From Actinoallomurus sp050942425 (GTDB lineage Bacteria; Actinomycetota; Actinomycetes; Streptosporangiales; Streptosporangiaceae): a DNA stretch of 64,000 nt. The stretch's first letter is position 1. Each line of letters opens with the position of its first letter. Below the pieces are notes generated by a model, which was not told where the DNA came from, made no database searches, and saw nothing but the letters and a program-made list of their open reading frames with translations. The position numbers and the translations under genes were made by a program. Positions 62,588-64,000 of the stretch are shown piece after piece. The stretch lies in assembly GCF_050942425.1 (NCBI RefSeq), contig NZ_CP192063.1, positions 7,068,001 to 7,132,000 on the forward strand, written 5' to 3'.

Positions 62588-64000
62588 TCAGGTTTCCCTG
62601 CCTCGTGGGTGTCGCTCCGCTGCTTTCCGGCGTCCGCCGTGCGGCGCGGTGATCGCGACGATGGCCATGTCGTCGTGTTCCCGGTTCCCGGCCCACTGCG
62701 CCGCGAGCATCTGCACGCGCTCCACGATGGCTTCGCCGGGCATCCCGGCGCATTCGGACAGAGCGTCCATCAGCCGCTGTTCGCCGAAGAGTGCGGCCTC
62801 ACCGAGCGGGCCGCCACGGACCTCGGTGATGCCGTCGGTGTACAACACACAGGTCTCGCCGGGCGCCAGTTCGACCCGGACGGTCGTCGCTTCGATGTCG
62901 GCGAACGTCCCGATCAGGTCTCCTTGGGTGGCGGCCTTCTCGACGCCCCCGTCAGACCGCACGATGAGCGGCGGCGGATGCCCGGCGCTGGTCAGCCTCA
63001 GCCGGACACGATCACCGGTCCGTACCGCCGACGCCAGCACCAAGGTGGCGAACCGGCTCGACTCGGTGTTCAGCAGCGCCTCGTTGAGCAGGGACAGCAT
63101 CCGCATGTGGTCGCCGGCCATGGGCAGCAGTGCGTGGAGCGTGGTGCGGATCTTGCCGGTGGTGACTGCCGCCTCCAGCCCTTTGCCGCACACGTCGCCG
63201 AGGACGACGAGGGACTCGGCGGCTTCGTCGGCACCGGGGTGGACGTCGTAGAAGTCACCGCCGATGAGGTCGCTGCGCACCGAGGCGCGATACGCGCCGG
63301 CGAAGTCCACGCCGTGGACGTGGCGCAGCCGGGGCGGCAGCAGTTCGCGCTTGAGGATCGCGGTGATCCCGGCCTGCTCGGCGTACATGCGGGCCGTCGA
63401 CAGGGCCGCACCGGCCCGCGCGGCGAAGATCCGAGCGGATATCTCCTCGTTCTCGCTGAACACCGGCAGGCCGCTGCGGCGCAGCAGAATGAGCGCGCCG
63501 ACCGGGATGCCATGGGCGGGCAGCGGCGTCACCACCACCGCGCCGACCGGCCCGCTGAACGCCTCCGGCACGGCCCACGACGGCAGTTCACCCGGATCGA
63601 TCCGGTGGGAGGGCACCGGCGGGAGGCCCTGCAGTGCCTCGCTCAGCCCCGGCACCTCCTTGGCGTCGGCCTGCACCGTACGGCGGGATACGCCGGCTCC
63701 ACGGATCGCGAAGGCCGTCGGCAGCCGGTCTCCCACCCCGGGCATGACCAGTACTGCGGCGTCGGCCAGGTGCTCGGCCGCCAGCCGTACCGTGACGTCC
63801 GTGCACCGGTCGATGTTCAAGGTCGACAGCAGGGCGGTGGACGTCTCCGCGAGGAACGTCGCGCGCTGCCGCTCCGCCACCAGCTCGGTCTCGGCCCGCC
63901 GCCGGTCCGTGTCGTCGACCAGCCACCACATCACGTTCCTGTCAGGTGCGCGGGTCGGGTACGCCTCGAAGCTGCGTTCCCCCACCTGTCCCCGCACAGG
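62588..64000 (-). CDS. PAS-GAF-SpoIIE PP2C-type phosphatase, 5' end outside window
   Basis: The visible 470 residues begin inside a PAS-like fold (GERSFEAYPTRAPDRNVMWW, ending in DDTDRRRAETEL). They then contain a GAF domain (about 25-185: LLSTLNIDRCTDVTVRLAAE, GALILLRRS) and a SpoIIE/RsbU phosphatase domain. The phosphatase motifs are intact: GGDFYDVHP, LGDVCGKGLEAAV, SAGHPPPL, LYTDGITEVR and EHDDMAIVAI, with the metal-binding aspartates. Such enzymes dephosphorylate anti-sigma-factor antagonists and switch on a sigma factor. It is directly followed (2 bp) by the B12-photoreceptor-like gene. More N-terminal sensor sequence lies beyond the window. Confidence 0.9.
   Translation of the reverse strand, partial: PVRGQVGERSFEAYPTRAPDRNVMWWLVDDTDRRRAETELVAERQRATFLAETSTALLSTLNIDRCTDVTVRLAAEHLADAAVLVMPGVGDRLPTAFAIRGAGVSRRTVQADAKEVPGLSEALQGLPPVPSHRIDPGELPSWAVPEAFSGPVGAVVVTPLPAHGIPVGALILLRRSGLPVFSENEEISARIFAARAGAALSTARMYAEQAGITAILKRELLPPRLRHVHGVDFAGAYRASVRSDLIGGDFYDVHPGADEAAESLVVLGDVCGKGLEAAVTTGKIRTTLHALLPMAGDHMRMLSLLNEALLNTESSRFATLVLASAVRTGDRVRLRLTSAGHPPPLIVRSDGGVEKAATQGDLIGTFADIEATTVRVELAPGETCVLYTDGITEVRGGPLGEAALFGEQRLMDALSECAGMPGEAIVERVQMLAAQWAGNREHDDMAIVAITAPHGGRRKAAERHPRGRET

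Overview
The window comes from a high-GC Gram-positive actinomycete. It carries a complete rRNA operon without a spacer tRNA. Four LacI-type regulators (one decapitated), TetR, AsnC, LysR, GntR and PaaX regulators, secreted glycoside hydrolases and a bkd complex also fit a soil actinomycete. From memory, the 16S variable regions look like Streptosporangiales, possibly Thermomonosporaceae. That placement is an impression and needs an alignment.

Layout. 1-7.5 kb: arabinose/xylose polysaccharide locus with a GH127 enzyme, a sugar ABC transporter, a GH43 enzyme and two LacI regulators. 7.8-10 kb: SRPBCC protein, TetR regulator and divergent NmrA-like oxidoreductase. 10-11.3 kb: a two-gene cassette (zinc-ribbon protein and degenerate GyrB-like protein) flanked by 68-bp direct repeats of the 3' end of the neighbouring E2 gene. 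11.3-17.3 kb: branched-chain 2-oxoacid dehydrogenase operon with divergent AsnC/Lrp regulator, then an acyl-CoA synthetase. 17.4-20 kb: methyltransferase, headless LacI gene and two small secreted proteins. 20-28.8 kb: catabolic cluster (ALDH, FAD amine oxidase, Glu/Leu-type dehydrogenase, LysR, FAD/Fe-S dehydrogenase, GntR), best read as pipecolate/lysine breakdown. Its dehydrogenase gene is preceded by 31-bp tandem repeats, each carrying a ribosome-binding site and start codon. 28.8-35.5 kb: glucan-lysis locus with GH87, LacI and GH64. 35.6-41.2 kb: cell-envelope locus with CDP-alcohol phosphotransferase, methyltransferase, flippase-like membrane protein and sulfatase-like phosphotransferase. 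Two of these genes contain in-frame minisatellites. 41.3-50.1 kb: mixed genes, including a frameshifted fructosamine-kinase-like gene. 50.1-55.9 kb: rrn operon, transcribed leftward. 55.9-60 kb: Nudix gene, then a decayed stretch with a broken PaaX gene, a gutted cupin, an intact 2-aminobenzoate-CoA-ligase-like gene and a half membrane protein. 60-64 kb: secreted serine hydrolase, then a B12-photoreceptor-like protein translationally coupled to a SpoIIE phosphatase that runs off the window.

How the genes work together. The GH127/ABC/GH43 genes form a pentose-polymer capture and uptake unit. The GH87 and GH64 enzymes would attack alpha-1,3- and beta-1,3-glucans such as those in fungal walls. 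The bkd complex would feed branched-chain acyl-CoA to lipid synthesis. The oxidase-ALDH pair plus the FAD/Fe-S dehydrogenase fit a lysine-to-2-oxoglutarate route. The most unusual structures are the chain of overlapping mini-ORFs ahead of the 23.9-kb dehydrogenase gene, the repeat-flanked GyrB-like cassette, the minisatellite-bearing envelope genes, the B12 sensor-SpoIIE pair and the cluster of deletion scars beside the rRNA operon.
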